Shown here: in pieces, positions 1 to 10,889 of the stretch
Layout: the number at the start of each line of letters is the position of its first letter
Numbering within the stretch: position 1 is the first letter of the stretch
Source: Episyrphus balteatus
Lineage: Eukaryota > Arthropoda > Insecta > Diptera > Syrphidae
DNA: 64,000 nucleotides
Assembly (NCBI RefSeq): GCF_945859705.1
Contig: NC_079135.1
Location: 121,091,551-121,155,550, forward strand
Reading direction: 5' to 3'
The notes under the pieces: generated by a model
Databases searched by the model: none
What the model saw: only the letters and a program-made list of their open reading frames with translations
What the model was told of the DNA's origin: nothing
Translations under genes and position numbers: made by a program

Positions 1-630
1 TTAAAAACCCGTATTTTATTAAATTTACAATTTGCATCTGTCATGTTCTTTAGAGTAGGAACTGTCAGATTTCAGTTTGACAGATTTGCTTACTTCCGTA
101 TTAATCACCTTTAGACCTCAAACGCAATCTGTTTATAATTTTCAACAATCTGCCGACAAATACACACAAGATTTGTGATATTTAATATCAGTGTTATTGA
201 TGTTCAGCAATTAATTAAATTTAGATTTCGATCAACAAAAATGTGACTTCAACACATCTATTTTTACCAGACCAACACAAATCATCATTATTAATCATAT
301 TAAACTGTCTCATGCCAACTAATAGAGGAGAGGTCACTTAATCAAATTTATCAGACAGACCTCATCGACTGTTAGTTGATCGAATGACGTTAACATTTGT
401 CATTTGTTTGTGTCATCAGAAGGAGGAGAGAGGATAGCTGTCAATTGATCAGATGACATTACCATTAACTTTGTCACATCTGTCATGTAATCAGATCTCA
501 TTTTCTTATAGCAAGATCATAAGAGAAAATTAGGAATATGCAATTTTACAAATTCATTCGGAATTTATTTAATTTGAGCAATTAATAGAATAGGCCAAAG
601 GTGATTAGGTTAATTGTTTTGGAGGTGTTA
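1..630. other. AT-rich non-coding sequence
   Basis: No gene seen. Between 300 and 500 the word TGTCAT and variants (CATTTGTCATTTG, GATGACATTA) recur in a loose, irregular way that is too diverged to define a unit. Confidence 0.5.
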
Positions 631-1135
631 CAGGCTACTCATGAGTAGGTGATTATTAGATCTAGTACTACAATCAACACATGGTCTTTGCTCGAGTAGA
701 TAGAAATCTGGTAGTAGATTTTTACTCATCTAGTATAAAATATGTACTAGGTAATCTTCTTTTGAGTAGTTTTACATTTACAAAAGAAGGTACTTTTCTA
801 ATTTAACAGATAATCTCGTCTTGGTTACAAAAAACGTTAGTTTACTAGAATGTAAAAGATCATCTACTCATAAGTTGTTTAACCTTTCCAAATTTCTTTT
901 CAAATTTAACAAATGATCTTGTTTGGGCTTCAAAAACCGTAAATTGAATAAATTGTACTAGATCTACGCATGAGTACCTACCTTCTTTTAAATCTCAAAA
1001 ACAAGGGGCTATTAACATTTACAGATGGTCTTCTTTTGTTTACAAAAAGCGTTAATTTGAAAGATATTTAATTTGCAATTAGAGCTGTATTCGTTCTTAT
1101 TTGGTAATATACTCATGAGTACCTATAGGTAATTA
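630..1135. repeat. Diverged copies of the TACTAGATC/GAGTAGTTTACC repeat
   Basis: Words such as CATGAGTAGGTGA, AGATCTAGTACTAC, CTCGAGTAGATAG, TTTGAGTAGTTTAC and CTCATGAGTACCTA recur at roughly 100-120 bp. They match the better preserved array at 18.9-19.9 kb. Confidence 0.65.
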
Positions 1136-3539
1136 CTATACAAAACGAAACCGCATTATCTTTTTATTCCACTAATTTTTATCTAAAATGACTTATATAT
1201 GTCAAAATGTCAACAAAAGCCGACCAACTCGCAAAGCTAAACTATATCATTATTGACCATTCCCATTGACATTATAGTTTTGATTTTATAAAAAAAAAAT
1301 TCTCAGAAATTTCTATAGATATACAAGGACAAGTCTAATATCTACCTATATGATTTACTGTCATAAAAGTTGTAAGAAAAAAAAACTAAACCGCCCAAAC
1401 CACATATATATAGAAAATTAGAAAACAAAACTAACTCACTTCAAAACTTATCACACAACACTTCAGATAATAGCTTTATAACATGCGCTAGCTTGACATT
1501 TCTCATGTCACTTGTCATTCAATAATAATAATTTGTCGTCGTCACATTTTACTATCTTCAATTATTACTATTATCACCCGCTGTTTATTATAACACATAC
1601 AACCGTATATATATCAGTTTAGATTCCTAAGCATACACAACATGTGTATAAAAGCGAGGGACTTTGTCAACAAATTTTGTCGGCACCTCTTTGTATCTAC
1701 TTGCGCCCAGCCAAGCCCAACTTATATCAATATTTTTCTCGCCATGCTAAAAAAAAAAACCGACAGACTACAAAACATACATTATGTATGAAGATTGCCG
1801 CAAAAAAAAAAAAAACACGAGTGCTAATATCTAAAAGTAAACATTTAACAAATAATTATATATTTATCAAATGCGAAAAAAACTAGAACTGTTCGATTTC
1901 ATACTCTGTACTCAACGTATTTTTAATTGCGTTGGTGCGATTCACACACGCACTCCTATAAGACTTCTATAAGCGCCCGTTGATTGATTCTAATTGAGGT
2001 TAAATAGTGGGCGAAGAAGAAAGATTAAAAACACACTCTCAATCTAAGTTCGTTTTGAATATTAAAGTTTTATAGATCCATCAATCTCACAAAAATGGAA
2101 GATGTGTAAAGAAGATCCAAATGCAACGCGATGGTGTTGCATCCCGCCCGGAGATACACTCAGATGCATCGCACATGTCCTTCCTTAGTTTATACAACGA
2201 ACTAAGCAGTGATATGTACGAAATAAGCGAGTACGTTGGAAATGAGCGGCATAAAGTTGTGTACATTTAACACGAATGGGGGGAGATCAGTGTTGTTGAC
2301 TTCAAAGTGTTTACATAATTATTTTTTTTTATTTTATCGAAAATTCTAAAAGCGTACATGAATCATTTTCGCTTTTAAAAATATCAAAGAAATAAAATGC
2401 AGTTATTTTTTTGATCGTTTGATCAGTCGCCGTCGTCGTTGTCGGTCGTGCGTTGTTGCAATCCGGCACGAACATCGTTTGAAGTTTTGCGCTTAAAAAT
2501 TATACTCAGAAGTAATAAAATTACCCTCTATAATGGATAGAAATATAGGTACCTTATACTTGTACATAATCTGCACAATCTATACAAAAGCTTCAAATAT
2601 TTATTTTGTTTTCGCAAAAACTAATGTAGTTCAATGGCGGAGCCGAAGCGATTATTATTTTTATTTTCCTTTTTTTTTTTTTGAGTATTTTATGATTTCT
2701 TTTGAAGTGGACGTGATTAAAAATTACGTACCTTTTCTATCACATATCATGATGTACCAACCTCTACCTTACATATGTATATAAAAATGGTCTTCACCAC
2801 GACCTATAAGTATATTATCTTAATTATAATTACCTTTTTACCTCACCTGCGTTTGTCATCGTGTTGTTGTCTTTTTGTCGCATCGCGGTGCGAGGGGTAT
2901 GTTCAACAAGTAGGTACTTAGCACTTCTGGTGGTGGCGTAAGTGAAGTGAATTGTTATTATTTTTTTTTTCATTCTTCGTTAGGTATCTCTAGTATTTTT
3001 TTTAGTTTGTATGTTTAAGATCAAAGATACCGAAGATACCGCCAACAGACAGACATACAATCAACAACCAGCGGGAAGGCAATTAAAAGAAAAGTAAAAA
3101 GAAAAAAATAATAAACTATTTCCTATGAAAAGCCACTTTTTTTTTACTTTTGAAAAATTTTATTGACAGTTTCAAGTGGGGAAGCAACTTTATTTATCAT
3201 TGGAAATGGCTTTTTGAAAATAGCGCATTATACCTATTATATACAAGTGGCACTATACAAATACAAGTATTCTTTCTTTTGTTGAAAGATAAAGAAACAT
3301 CATTAAAAGATGGTGAGTGTTTGAAGGGGTGGCATGTCTGAAAGCATCATTTTTATGACCGTTCAACATAATGAGGAGATAATTTTTGTAAAATGCATAG
3401 CTACTGGAGTTAATATTCAGTTTGACATTTCTCCTTGTGTATACAACTTAAGCCTGACAGAAATTACAGTTTATCAGTTATCAAAACAGCTTATAAGAAT
3501 AATTGCTATTAACAATTTTTGGCTACAATTGATCGCTTC
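1136..3539. other. No gene seen; AT-rich intergenic or intronic DNA
   Basis: Homopolymer runs and short open frames of low complexity only. No splice-bounded exon with recognisable protein features was found on either strand. Confidence 0.5.
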
Positions 3540-3910
3540 CGATTTATGTGGTTCGTTTGAAATTTGCCACTCGGCTGCAATTTATCAACTATCGGAATCG
3601 GCTACAACTTTCAGATTCGGTTGCGATTTACAACTTTTGGTTTCAAATAATTAGTATCGGCTGCGATCACCAGTTTCGGTTTCGAAGTAGGTATAAGTTT
3701 TATTTGATATTTACCAAATTCACCTTCGATTTTCCTGTTTTGTTTGCTATTTACCACTGCAATTTATCAGCATCGGCTGCGATTTCCCAGTTTTGGCTGC
3801 GATTTACTAATTTCGGCTCTGCTAGTAGTTTCGGTTGCGATTTACCAAATTTGATTCCGATTTTCCTGTTTCGTTTGTGATTCACCAATCGGCTATGATT
3901 TATAAACTAT
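3540..3910 (+). repeat. GGTTGCGATTTACCA minisatellite, degenerate
   Basis: Variants of GGCTGCGATTTACCAATTTCGGTT recur more than ten times, with units of about 20-36 bp and many substitutions. The overlapping open frames here (3334-3654 and 3548-3880) are products of the repeat, not genes. Confidence 0.75.
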
Positions 3911-3944
3911 CGGAACCGGCTACAATTTATGAGTATCTGGCAGA

Positions 3945-4060
3945 AAAGTATGAATAGTTCTAGTAGTTAATGTACTAGATCACCTTCTCATTAGTAGTTG
4001 ATCAACTTTAAAGAAACAGGGCTAGTAATGGTAACATTTAACTTTGGTGCCTTGAATAGG
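3945..4060 (+). repeat. Single fragment of the TACTAGATC/GAGTAGTTTACC repeat
   Basis: TAGTTCTAGTAGTTAATGTACTAGATCACCTTCTCATTAGTAGTTG (in part) matches the units at 18.9-19.9 kb, including the AAAGAAACAGGGCTA tail. Confidence 0.6.
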
Positions 4061-5259
4061 TAGGATATGAGCAGGCAAATGACCAAATCTACTTCTTAAA
4101 CATTGTAAAGGCAGTGCATACCAAAAGTCAAAAAGACATTTTTAGTACATTCAAAGCTCGAAAGCCGTGTTAAGTATCTTCATAACAACGATTTTTTGGT
4201 TTCTTTCTTTCTTTGACAGATAAGGATGACCTACAAAATTATATATGTGGTTGTCAAGTTTTTTTTTTTTTGTAATACTAAAATCTGAATTCAAAATTTA
4301 AATATTTACCCGCTTCAACAAACACTTCTGAGCAAAATGTAATTTTAGATGATAATTTTTGTTGAATGTGTCATAAATTTGGGAAAAGTGACAGAAAGAA
4401 CCTTACACGAACTTATCTTATGCGGCATTATAAATCGACGAGCTTAAATTTTTATTATACATTTCTTTGTTGTTTTCATCTACCAACAACAGTGCCACAC
4501 TTAACGTGATGGGAATGAATAAATGAGTTAATTCCATTTTTTTTTTTTGAGTGAATGCTCTAAATAAAGATTTATTTTGAAGATATACGAGTTAGCTTGT
4601 GAAATTTTGAAGCAAACAAACCTCCCATGAGTCTTTACCTGGATACCTAAATATCGTTAAAGATTCCTGTTAAAGATTATAAAGTTGTACAAAAAAATAA
4701 AAAAGAATCTAGAATGTGAGTCAAATTAAGTAGGATTTTATTTTCTTGAGACATAATTTTTTTAAACATTGTATTCATGAGTCACACTTTGTTTTAAACA
4801 ACTAAATGAAATGGATTACTGGCCTGTTAAAAGTTGTGTAGAGTTTTTTACGTTCCAATACCAATATTCAAATACATATTGTAATAGAATTTGGGACTTC
4901 TTAGCATTCTTCTTAACAAAAACAAGTATTTTTCTTATTTGATCCAGAATTAGCTCTCCAAACTAACTCCTTTATAGGACAAAAAAAATGCTCCGATAAA
5001 AGAAACTATGAATGATAAGTTTTAAAATGCAAACCATTCATATCAGTATCTTTATAAAAATTTATTGCTTCGCCCATTTCCGTATTAATTTGATACAAAA
5101 GTGTTTTCTAATTTGACAGTCATCTTAACACTATCATATCGATGCATTCTATGCATATTAATATGAATTTTATACTAGCTACCCCAGAGACAGAAAAAAA
5201 AGCAAAGAACAATATAATACGAGAACCTTTAAAACAAAAGATGCCGCCATTAGTTTTAT
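4061..5259. other. No gene seen; AT-rich
   Basis: No repeat unit or exon could be recognised. The open frame starting at 5142 runs into the inverted repeat below and has no protein features. Confidence 0.5.
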
Positions 5260-5515
5260 CCATAAACAAAAAATACCAAGACTGGAAAATTTCGTACGTC
5301 TTTCCCCCCGAAACCCCAGTGCTGTCTGTGAATATATGTGAAAGCCACCACGTTGGTAAATGACGTTAACACGCACACATTTATAGGTTCACGACATTCA
5401 CCACACATTTGACACGAACACAACGATAGGTTCACGACATTCACCACACCTCGCAGCTTGTAGGCAAACGTCAGTTGACCGCCGAGTTTCCAGTCTTGGT
5501 ATTTTTTGTTTATGG
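5260..5515. repeat. Perfect 29-bp inverted repeat enclosing a small tandem repeat
   Basis: The arm starting CCATAAACAAAAAATACC (5260-5288) is repeated exactly in reverse complement at 5487-5515. The 198 bp between hold two near copies of ATAGGTTCACGACATTCACC (about 5383 and 5426). It could be a miniature inverted-repeat element or a cruciform. No target duplication is evident. Confidence 0.75.
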
Positions 5516-6201
5516 TTTTATCACACACGCGACGCCACTACCGCGCCACCACCACCATCATCATCCACAGTCATGACTAGACAGTCAATTACGTTGTTTC
5601 CTTGTATTTTTATTTTTCTGAATGATCGGAGCCGCTTAATTATTATCGTTGTTTAATTTCGATGTCGTGTTCTTTCTTTTTTTTTCTTTTCTTTTTTTTT
5701 GATACAGAGGAAATGAATATTAAAAAAAAAACAAGAAATGCACTTAAGAACCAATCATTTTATCAAGATAATTATTTTATTTGGGTGAATGCATTTTATT
5801 TTTATCACAAATTTCTCAAAAATTTGAACTCCTTTAAGAGTATATTCGCTGGAGTGGAGAGTTTTGTGATTGAAGAATGATCGAAATTTTAACACAAACA
5901 GAACTTGTGTTGAAATACTTGATGACGTTTGAAATTATTTTGTTGAAATTAAAATATGGATGTTATTTGTAGTCATTCTAACTGAGTAAAAAAAGCAAGA
6001 ATGACCTGAAGCTGAATGGGTCTTATAAGGAAATACTAAAAAGTTAGTTAGGTCGTGTGTTAATTGCGTTAAAATTTGGGTTAAAATTTTAACCTGAAGA
6101 ATAAATGTTTAGCTATTTTATTCACCACACAAGTGCCAAATTAAATAAAGGTGAAAATATTAATCCAATATAAACGCAATTCAGAAACGACCTGAATAAG
6201 C
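5516..6201. other. No gene seen
   Basis: AT-rich with CCACCACCACCATCATCAT microsatellite-like sequence near 5540-5565. No exon features. Confidence 0.5.
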
Positions 6202-6379
6202 TACCGTAAAACCGGGTGACTTTGGCACGTTTTCAAATTCAAATGTAAATAACTTCTGCAATCATTTTTTTTTTAAATAAAGATTTCAACCAATTTACCT
6301 ACTTCGCTCATTCTATAGGTATGATTAATCTTGAAGAAATCTGTCCGACAGTTCTATAGATAAATGCCAAAATATGGGT

Positions 6380-6415
6380 GGCCAAAGTCACCCTCCATTC
6401 CGGGTGACTTTGGCC
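6380..6415. repeat. Inverted pair of 14-mers inside the left end of the pogo-like element
   Basis: GGCCAAAGTCACCC (6380-6393) is followed after eight bases by its reverse complement GGGTGACTTTGGCC (6402-6415). The core is the same as the inner part of the terminal repeats, so these are probable transposase-binding sites. Confidence 0.75.
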
Positions 6416-6495
6416 GGTAGGACGTTTGCTATATTTCCAGTTCAACTACAAGTAGCACGTCAGTCTAATACAGCCCAAATGTAAGAGCAGATTTT

Positions 6496-7309
6496 TTAAA
6501 ACATGTGGGTATTGTTTTTATTTTCGTACACAGAATTGTCGGTTTTTATTTTATTAAAAAAAAAAAACAAAACCTTAAAATTAGCATAAATTTTGATATC
6601 CTTCAAAGGATATGGATAGCGGTCAACCGTTGGAACAGAAAGTTTCTTCTCCAGATCACTTTTGGTGACTTGTGCAACGTCTTTTTTCTCTGGGTATATG
6701 AAGCTGAACCCAGCACCTCTTCGCAGGAATGACACTGTAACCTCATCGTTATCAACATTTAAGATGCAGCCGACGTAAAATGTTATTTTTTTCTTCACTG
6801 TCTTGGCTTCCGGATGTGACTTATTTTTGAGGGGCCGTGGCATCATCGGGTGCATCTACATTGGGAGAATGTGTTAAAACGCTCGACGATAATGTGAAGT
6901 CCGCCATAGTGACACTAGCACCTGGTTCAGTGTTAACTTTTTTCTTTCTTGGCTTCCTGGTTGAGGTATCCGGGGTCCGAAGGCTCTTCATATAGTCCAA
7001 TACTGAATCGCTAAGGTTCATCATGTTGCTGGAAGTATTATCTGTTCTTGATTCAGTTTTGTCGAGGTTACTTAAAACTTGTTGCCTATCGCATGGATAA
7101 ATTCCAATTGCCCGGAAGCCAGATATCATATTTTCCCTTGCCTTGTCGTTCTCATGTAAGCTGTCCCAGACTTTTTTTTGAAGCCTAGGAAACACATCTT
7201 TCGGCACTGTTTTGTTTTTCCAGTTTGCCATCTTATACGCTTTTAAGGTTTTTCTCCATAATATTTTAAGAGGTCCAAAGAAGGGTACGTCTAGTGGTTG
7301 AGCGAGCTG
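6496..7309 (-). pseudogene. C-terminal remnant of a pogo/Tigger-type DDE transposase
   Basis: Read on the minus strand from about 7309, the frame gives QLAQPLDVPFFGPLKILWRK, the stretch that contains the last acidic catalytic region of pogo/Tigger (DDE, CENP-B-related) transposases. It then gives the typical tail segment GFRAIGIYPCDRQQVL. The frame breaks at a run of A (CAAAAATAAG in coding sense, near 6823), where it meets TAA. One base over, coding sense resumes as NKSHPEAKTVKKKITFYVG with VTKSDLEKKL, which matches the small C-terminal domain of these transposases. Upstream of about 7340 the frame is closed, and no DNA-binding helix-turn-helix domain or first two catalytic Asp residues are visible. 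It is a decayed, internally deleted copy of a selfish gene, with no evidence of a host function. Confidence 0.78.
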
Positions 7310-7418
7310 CCAAATGTTGATATGTATGATCTGATAACATTTTAATTATATTGCCAAATATCAGTTTTGTCAATATATACCAATATTATAAAAACAAAGT
7401 CTAGTGCAAAAATTAAGA

Positions 7419-7472
7419 GGGTGACTTTGGCCACCCGGCCAAAGTCACCCGATATGTCGGCCAAAGTCACCC
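7419..7472. repeat. Three 14-mer copies inside the right half of the pogo-like element
   Basis: GGGTGACTTTGGCC (7419-7432) is followed by two exact copies of the reverse complement (7437-7450 and 7459-7472). This mirrors the left pair and resembles subterminal transposase-binding sites. Confidence 0.75.
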
Positions 7473-7635
7473 TACCATACGCTGAACCAAAAAACAACGT
7501 AAAATCAATCGAAACCACTTTGAATCAATGGAAAATCACTACATTTTTAGCCTAAAGTGGAAAATGATAGAATCAAAGTAGCACACTTTAAATCTAAGTT
7601 GTTCACACATTAAAAAAAATAAAAAAAAGTAAAAC

Positions 7636-7710
7636 TGGCATCCGCTGGGGATCGAACCTGCTATACCTGGGTTGACAAGTTTGTGCTTTACCACTGTGCC
7701 ATCTCACTTA
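7636..7710 (-). repeat. tRNA-like sequence (tRNA-derived SINE head or tRNA pseudogene)
   Basis: On the minus strand a polymerase III A box (TGGCACAGTGGTAAAGC, 7701-7685) and B box (GGTTCGATCCC, 7658-7648) stand at about the tRNA spacing. A cloverleaf does not close: the acceptor arms do not pair and only the two inner G-C pairs of the T stem form. It is therefore not a functional tRNA gene. It most likely comes from a tRNA-derived short retroposon inserted in the pogo-like element. The body and tail of such an element are not clear. Confidence 0.5.
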
Positions 7711-8227
7711 TAAAAATTGGTGTGACAAACTGTAAGTTAACCATAGGACGATTTTTAGAAAATTAATGAATATATTTTTCACCATTGATTCAATGTAGAA
7801 CGGATTAAAAATTACTATGCGTTTTTTCTCTGGGTGTATGGCATTTTTTATAAAAAAATTAAAATTAATTTTTATGAAATAGTTACAAGGGTAGAATGAA
7901 AGTAATTCAACTTGCAAAACAATACACATAGCGGAATTAAAGTCATTTTGCAAACCTATTTCTGCAACATGTTCAAACCATCCAACATTTTCAGGTAATT
8001 TTTTTTTTAGCATTTTTAAGAAAACTAAATTTTAGTATAAATGAATATCTAATTTTAATTAAATTAAGCTAGTATGATCACTTTTTAATTCATCAAATTA
8101 TACGAATTTACAAAGAAACTTGAAAAAAAATCAGACAAGTCCTTCATATATTAACAATTTTTTAAAAAAGTGTCCATGTCAAAGTCAAAGTCACCCGCCA
8201 AGCCAAAATCACCCGGTTCTACCGGTA

Positions 8228-8829
8228 TGTACAAAACTGCCTGACCCTTGGTTTAAAACTATTATAATCACTGATCTCGACAAATTACCTGTTGGCTGTT
8301 ATTCAATTTTATTTCAAGCCCTTACTCTTTTTCTGTGTTTACAATATTCATGTTTGAAGTTTGGTTTAAGATTGTCTTAAGAGTGAACTTTCAGATATCT
8401 ATGAATTAAATAAAGTTAACCATAGATCAAAAATTCAAAAGAAGTTGAAACGCACGTAAACGGCCCTAAGGACGAGATGAACATAAGTGGGATAACCCGA
8501 ACTTCAGTTTAGCTCAAATTTTTGGAAAAAGAATATTTCAATCAAAATAAACATAAAAAATAAATTTAACAGAAAAGTCTCCAAATCAATCAAGATCGAG
8601 ATATTCGGAGTCACGAAAATCTTGCCTCTTCCGTGGCAAAGAAAAAAAAGACCAAAATTACCATTTCAAGCCTTGTATGAAGATCGAGCTAAAGTTTATT
8701 AGCTTTCATACAAAATTCTCTCCAAAATATAATTGATCTAAGACTTTGGATAGAATTTTGATTAGGAGCTAAAATTTAAATCGATCTGTTCCAAGGAAAC
8801 TAACTTTGACAGAATGAATAGCTATTGCC
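8228..8829. other. No gene seen
   Basis: AT-rich spacer between the pogo-like element and satellite cluster 1. No recognisable repeat or exon. Confidence 0.5.
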
Positions 8830-9165
8830 AAATATATAAAAATTAATGATCGTGAACACCACCCGGGCGCCACTTAAGAACTGAGGAGATTAAATAATTA
8901 TGGTTTCAGCTCTTTTTTTTTCAATGCAAAGTGAATATTTGATTAGTTAAAAGGGAGTTACACGAGAAAACCAATGATTTTTGTGTATAAAAATAAATTC
9001 TCGTCAATACCACCCGGGCGCCACTTAAGAGCGGAGACATTTTGAATACTTTAAATATCTTTCATTTTCTCAGTTTAAACTGAGTACTGGAGTGAACGAA
9101 ATATTTTTCACGTGAATGCCAACAAATTTTGATTATGAACATCACCCGGGCGCCAATAAAACAAG
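8830..9165 (+). repeat. CCCGGGCGCCACTT satellite, cluster 1 (3 units)
   Basis: Cores CCACCCGGGCGCCACTTAAG start at 8859, 9010 and (as TCACCCGGGCGCCAAT) 9142, giving spacings of 151 and 132 bp. The AT-rich body contains words such as AAATTAATGATCGTGAACACC before each core. The cluster lies within the first intron of the Frizzled gene, in the same orientation as cluster 2. Confidence 0.85.
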
Positions 9166-10122
9166 TATTCACTAAGAAAACATGGGATTTAGTTGATTCC
9201 TTAACGTGTTTCAATACATCTAATAACTTTTTTTTTTGTCAAAACTTAATCTCTGATTGGACTTCGAAACTAACCAATTTGTCAAAACTAATTAGCTATT
9301 GCCAACTGTCTATCAAACTCTCCTTCTAAAAAAAATATCTAGCAATTAGTAGTCACAATAAAAACTAAGTAATAAAAGAAAAACCAAAAACAGAACAATC
9401 CGTGTACATCGTTTTTATCCAACAACAAAAAAGAAAAGAATTTGTATACAGATAGTGAATATATACCTAACTCAGCACTCCTCCATTCAAATGTCAAAAG
9501 TATCGCAAAGAACACCCAATAGCATCATCTATCTACTGTTCTGCATCTTCTATACATAAATACGATCTTTCCTTTAGCATAGTAGAGTAGAGGACAAAAA
9601 AAACAGAAGGAGTACTACCATCAGCAGTACTACAAAATATCGAAAGACAACCACCAAGACTATACCACACAACAGTGTTTACATCGCTCAACTCACTTGG
9701 AAAATGCAAAACTATTGCTCCAGAGCACAATTTAATGGCCGCACTTCCCAAACAATCGTACCTATATATTCCCTCCAGATAGAGATTTTCTTCGTTCTTC
9801 ACCTCCTAACATCCACTCTTCTTTTTTATTTCGTTGAACCTTTTATTTCATTTTATGTGTTTTGTGGTTTAAAATGTTTTTTTTGTTCAGACTTCTTGTA
9901 AACCAACCTATCTACCTGTCGAAAGATAGGTTAAGTATGTGAATGCTTGCTTCATAATAAATTAATGGCACAATAAGGCTAACTAAGTTTTACAAAAACC
10001 TATTGGAATGAATTTCTTAAAAAACAACAACAACAACAAGTCGGTCTTTGTGTCTTGAAATAGATTTTTTTAAAACCCGCAGAAGAATTCTTAGTTTTAA
10101 TAATTATAAAATGCTAGTGTTG
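9166..10122. other. Frizzled intron, no gene seen
   Basis: AT-rich sequence just downstream (minus strand) of the Frizzled donor. It holds a short CAACAACAAC run near 10030. Open frames on both strands have no recognisable domain. Confidence 0.6.
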
Positions 10123-10128
10123 ACCTAC
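10123..10128 (-). other. Splice donor of the Frizzled first coding exon
   Basis: On the minus strand the exon reads ...GAAATAAGG and is followed by GTAGGT, a good match to the donor consensus. It cuts in phase 0 after Arg64. A donor one base earlier (GGTAGG) does not start with GT. The frame stays open only a few codons further, which fits an intron rather than coding sequence. Confidence 0.7.
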
Positions 10129-10320
10129 CCTTATTTCTGCATCCAGCTGGTTAGTGTGACCAGCTAAGTTTGGCATTGCTGTCATATTGTATCCTAGACC
10201 TTGACATGCCGGTACCGATATCCGTTGACATTGTAATCCTTGAGATGTATGAACTCCATCAAAAACCATAAATACTACAACTAAGACTAAGAAGCACAAA
10301 TTAAGTAAACTACCACACAT
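10129..10320 (-). CDS. fz3: First coding exon of a Frizzled-family Wnt receptor (likely fz3)
   Basis: Frizzled proteins are seven-transmembrane plasma-membrane receptors that bind Wnt ligands through an extracellular cysteine-rich domain (CRD). This exon encodes 64 residues. Residues 1-28 form a hydrophobic signal peptide (MCGSLLNLCFLVLVVV, then a short polar stretch). The CRD starts at Cys31, with the second cysteine at Cys39. The family signature GLGYNMTAMPNLAGHTNQ covers residues 41-58 and includes an N-glycosylation site at Asn45. The start is supported by an A-rich context (TTCAAAATG) and an in-frame TAA five codons upstream. The exon ends in phase 0 before a GTAGGT donor (positions 10128-10123), so the open frame beyond it is intronic. 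The remaining CRD, the membrane helices and the C-tail are not visible to the left, so the intron exceeds 10 kb or the rest lies outside the window. Family assignment is firm. The choice of fz3 over fz4 rests on remembered similarity of the CRD start and is less certain. Confidence 0.82.
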
Positions 10321-10889
10321 TTTGAAGATGATTTATTATTTATTTCTTCTTTTGTTATAATTTTTTTTTTATGTAAATCAAATCACGCACTGGAATTTAG
10401 TATAAATTTTATATTTTATACAATTTATTTAAAAATACACTCTAAACATGTTAGTTAATTCGTTAGGAATACATTTTATTTTATTTTTTATTCAATTCAT
10501 TTAAATTGTTTACAAAAAATCTTATACAAGTATAAATGTATTTAATAATATTTGAAAAAATATTAAACAAACGACGACGAGAAACGATATCGAAACGAAA
10601 AGAAGAACACTCTTTTTACACGATCGATGTGTGCCTTTATTATGTGTTCACAGCTTGCGATCTAATCCGATACTGGCGGTAAGTCTATGAAATCACTTTG
10701 GTTTTTAGTTTTCGGTCTGGGGCTATGGCATTCGGGTTCGTTTGTAGATTTGCTTGAGTGGTGTGTATGCATAAGGAACTGTATGTGATGGTTGAAGTTA
10801 TAAATTTGTGGGAAAGGGGAAATGTAGTAGTAGTAGTAGGAAGAAATATTAAATTTGCGTAGAAATATAGTAGAAAAGGAAAGAAATTG
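10321..10889. other. Upstream flank of the Frizzled exon, probable 5' UTR or intron
   Basis: On the minus strand this leads into the Frizzled start codon. The proximal 250 bp is extremely AT-rich. A TAC/TAG microsatellite (GTAGTAGTAGTAG) lies near 10826-10839. No TATA box, initiator or 5' exon boundary can be assigned with confidence. Confidence 0.4.

Larger units (their letters stand above)
6204..8225. mobile_element. Pogo/Tigger-like DNA transposon relic, about 2.0 kb
   Basis: The left end reads CCGTAAAACCGGGTGACTTT. The reverse complement of the right end reads CCGGTAGAACCGGGTGATTT. Both ends are flanked by TA (6202-6203 and 8226-8227), the target duplication expected of Tc1/mariner-pogo elements. 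Inside are the 3' part of a pogo-type transposase on the minus strand, several copies of GGCCAAAGTCACCC in both orientations, and a tRNA-like sequence near the right end. The N-terminal DNA-binding domain and most of the DDE catalytic core are missing, so the copy cannot move by itself. The right cluster of 14-mers is about 750 bp from the right end while the left cluster is about 180 bp from the left end, which suggests later insertion of DNA around 7.5-8.1 kb. Confidence 0.8.

Noticed and set aside
7636..7710. Functional tRNA gene
   Set aside because: The A and B boxes are good, but the acceptor and T stems do not pair and no clear anticodon arm forms.
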